A stretch of 27,500 nucleotides of DNA from Eimeria necatrix (Eukaryota > Apicomplexa > Conoidasida > Eucoccidiorida > Eimeriidae): NCBI RefSeq assembly GCF_000499385.1, contig NW_013655314.1, positions 141,193 to 168,692 of the forward strand, in the 5' to 3' direction. Every line of letters begins with the position of its first letter. The stretch's first letter is position 1. Below the pieces are notes generated by a model. It was not told where the DNA came from, did not search any database, and saw only the letters and a list, made by a program, of their open reading frames with translations. Positions 25,390 through 27,500 of the stretch are shown here, one piece after another. The position numbers were made by a program, and so were the translations under genes.

Positions 25390-27500
25390 CACAGCAGATG
25401 CTAGAGGAGCCCCAGCAGCAGCAGCAGCCCCAGCAGCAGGAAGAGCCACAGCAGCAGCTGCCAATCGCGCAGCAGCAGTGGCTACAGCAGCAGCTGCAGC
25501 AGGAACAGTCCCAGCCGCTGCTTCCTGAGCAGCTGCAACCACAGCAGCAGCAGTTGCAGCAGGAGCACCCGCAGCAGCAGCAGCAGCCGCAGCAGCAGCA
25601 GCAGCCGGAGCAGCAGCAGCAGCAAATCGGACAGCCTGAGGCACCGGAAATTATAGCTGGAGACGCTGCAGCAGTACAAGGCAGCGCTGTGCCGAACTCG
25701 GAAGCAGCAGCTACTGCTGCTGCTGCTGCTGCAGCTGCAGCTGCAGCAGAAGCAGCAGCAGCACCACTGCCACCTTACGGACCGCCGCAGCCACAGGAAG
25801 TGCAGCAGCAGCAGCAGCAGCCTCTGCAAGAAGAGCCGCAGCAGCCGCAGCAGCAACAGATGGCCTCGCAGCAGCAAGACCTGCTGCAGCCTTTCCCTGA
25901 GATACCCTTGGAGCAGCTGCAGTCAGAGTACCAGCAGCAGCAGCCGCAGCAGCAGCAGCAGCAGCAAGAAGCACAGCAGCCCCTCCAGCAGATGCCGCAG
26001 CAGCTTCCACCGCAGGTGCAGCAGCTGCCGCTACAGCAGCCGATGCAGCAGCAGCAGCAACAGCAGCAGCTGCCGCAGCTGCTCGCAGCAGCAAGACCTG
26101 CTGCAGCCTTTCCCTGAGATACCCTTGGAGCAGCTGCAGTCAGAGTACCAGCAGCAGCAGCCGCAGCAGCAGCAGCAGCAGCAAGAAGCACAGCAGCCCC
26201 TCCAGCAGATGCCGCAGCAGCTTCCACCGCAGGTGCAGCAGCTGCCGCTACAGCAGCCGATGCAGCAGCAGCAGCAACAGCAGCAGCTGCCGCAGCTGCA
26301 GCAGCCCCCACAACCGTTGGAACAGCCGCAGCAGCAGCCGCAGCTGGAATTGGGACAGCCATTGCTGCAGCAGCAACCGCTGCAGCAGCAGCCGCTGCAG
26401 CAGACACTGCAGCAGGAAGGGACTCTACTGCAGCAACTGCCGCAGCAAGAGGCCCCTGCACTACTTCCAGTAGCGCAGCAAACGCTGCAACAAGTGCAGC
26501 AAGAGCAGCAGCCACTGCAGCAAATACAGCAGCAGCAGCAGGAGGTCTTGCCATCATTGCAGCCATCCCCACAGCAGCAGCCTTTACAGCAGCAGCCACT
26601 GCAGCAGCAGCCACTGCAGCAGCAGCCACTGCAGCAGCAGCCACTGCAGCAGCAGCAGCCACTGCAGCAGGAGATCCTCCAACCACCGCCGCCGATGCAG
26701 CAGCCGCTGCAGCAGGAGACCCTCCAGCAGCCACCGCTGCTGATGCAGCAGCCGCTGCAGCAGCAGCCACTGCAGGAGCAACTACTGCACCAGCAGCAAT
26801 TGCAGCAGCAGCCGCTGCAGCAAGAGTTTCCCCTGCAGCAGCAAGCGGTCCAGCAGCAGCCGCTGCAGCAAGAATTTCCCCTGCAGCAGCAACCGGTGCA
26901 GCAGCAGCCGCTGCAGCAAGAATTTCCCCTGCAGCAGCAGCAGCTGCAGCAGCAGCCGCTGCAGCAAGAATTTCCCCTGCAGCAGCAGCAGCTGCAGCAG
27001 CAGCTGCTGGAGCCACAGCCAGGCTACCAACGGCAAGACGCGTTGCCGCCGAAGCCTTGGGAGCAGCAACCCCTAGAGCAGCTGGCGCTGCAGCAGCAGC
27101 AGCTGCAGCAGCAGCCGCTGCAGCAGCAGCCACTGCAGCAGCCGTTGCAGCAGCAGCCGCTGCAGCAGCAGCCGTTGCAGCAGCAGCCGAGCTACCAGAC
27201 GGAAGAGCAGCTCCAGCAGCAGCTGCAGCAACTGCAGGAGCAGCAGCAGCTGCTTTTGCAGCAGCTGCAGCAGCAGCAGGCTCACCAGCTGCAGCCGGAG
27301 CAGCCGCTTGGCTTGGAGCAGCAGCCCGGATGGTCGCAGCAGCAGCAGCAGCTGCTGCCGCTGCAGCAGCAGCAGCTGCTGCCGCTGCAGCAGCAGGAAG
27401 CCAAAAGCACGGAGAGTTTTGCTGCAGAGGCCCCTGAGCTGCTGTCTTCTTACCTTGAGGGGGCCCCCCTAAAGCATGTGCCTTTGCATGCGCCTGGGGC
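24532..27500 (+). CDS. Secreted Gln/Pro/Leu-rich protein, runs off the window
   Basis: Exon 1 is 24532-24676: MRDPPKRRLASCIWR, hydrophobic LVAVAVAGALCAAAA, then a Gln run, a typical signal peptide with likely cleavage after the Ala run. Donor GCAG|GTGAGG (24677) and acceptor CTGCTGCTGCAG (24791-24792) join in phase; exon 2 continues LQSVFGSSKSPLGFISEAIQ, PTPKTEDPTGIISGFSADDS and then Gln-rich sequence with Pro, Leu and Glu. A 217-bp tandem duplication (25866-26299) shifts the frame, giving a stop at 26115-26117 unless one unit is removed. Past it the shifted frame is open to the window end, including four 48-nt units around GAATTTCCC (26824-26970) and a complex end AKSTESFAAEAPELLSSYLE. No family recognised; the secretory route suggests a cell-surface, parasitophorous-vacuole or wall role (inference). 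Confidence 0.6.
25866..26299 (+). repeat. 217-bp tandem duplication in the Gln-rich gene
   Basis: Copy 1 starts at 25866 and copy 2 at 26083, each opening TCGCAGCAGCAAGACCTGCT. The copies appear identical by eye. The period is 72 codons plus one base, so it shifts the frame. Each copy contains CCGCAG|GTGCAG (26010-26021 and 26227-26238). Confidence 0.85.
26824..27000 (+). repeat. 48-bp coding minisatellite
   Basis: GAGTTTCCC or GAATTTCCC at 26824, 26872, 26920 and 26968, each followed by CTGCAGCAGCAG. The encoded 16-residue unit begins EFPLQQQ and ends QQQPLQQ, with variation at two central residues. Confidence 0.8.

Overview
The window looks like nuclear DNA of Eimeria, a coccidian parasite of poultry. 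This rests on dense CAG/CTG arrays on both strands, homopolymer runs of Gln, Ala, Ser and Leu inside real exons, dozens of interstitial AAACCCT/TTTAGGG arrays, AT-rich islands, and an exon set that resembles the Eimeria surface antigen (SAG) family. It matches the repeat-rich R-segments described for Eimeria chromosomes. Most long open frames are artefacts: CAG arrays are open in all frames on both strands, so I relied on non-repetitive exon sequence, splice signals and splice phase.

Positions 1-1703 are repeats (telomere-like, GGGGCCCC-rich, CAG). Positions 1704-15880, minus strand, hold one gene of about 12 exons for a WDR7/rabconnectin-3 beta-like protein. The N-terminal WD40 repeats lie at 15.9-12.1 kb, a long exon loaded with homopolymers at 12.1-7.7 kb, helical repeats at 8.1-3.2 kb, and the C-terminal WD40 exons at 2.9-1.7 kb. 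Nine of the eleven introns join in phase; the exon 6/7 join and one frame change inside exon 5 are unresolved. Its introns hold most of the telomere-like, TGCATGCA, TTAATTAA and AT-rich repeats.

Positions 15881-17532 are a divergent intergenic and leader region. An HU-type DNA-binding protein, probably apicoplast-targeted, ends at 18000 on the plus strand. Positions 18001-20125 are telomere-like arrays with short spacers, a large hairpin and a 172-bp tandem duplication. A SAG-like gene is supported at 20126-21421 (plus), with possible tail exons to 21960. Positions 21961-24531 hold telomere-like arrays, an AGCT satellite and an 18-bp minisatellite. From 24532 a signal-peptide-bearing, Gln/Pro/Leu-rich secreted protein runs off the window end on the plus strand.

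The most unusual signal is a pair of putative GC-AG introns (2548-2794 minus, 20287-20835 plus). Both begin with AAACCCT arrays and end with TTTAGGG arrays in the sense direction, so each pre-mRNA intron could fold into a long hairpin. A 217-bp tandem duplication containing AG|GT in the Gln-rich gene breaks its frame but would itself form a perfect 217-nt intron. Together these suggest a locus where repeats are making, filling or enlarging introns.
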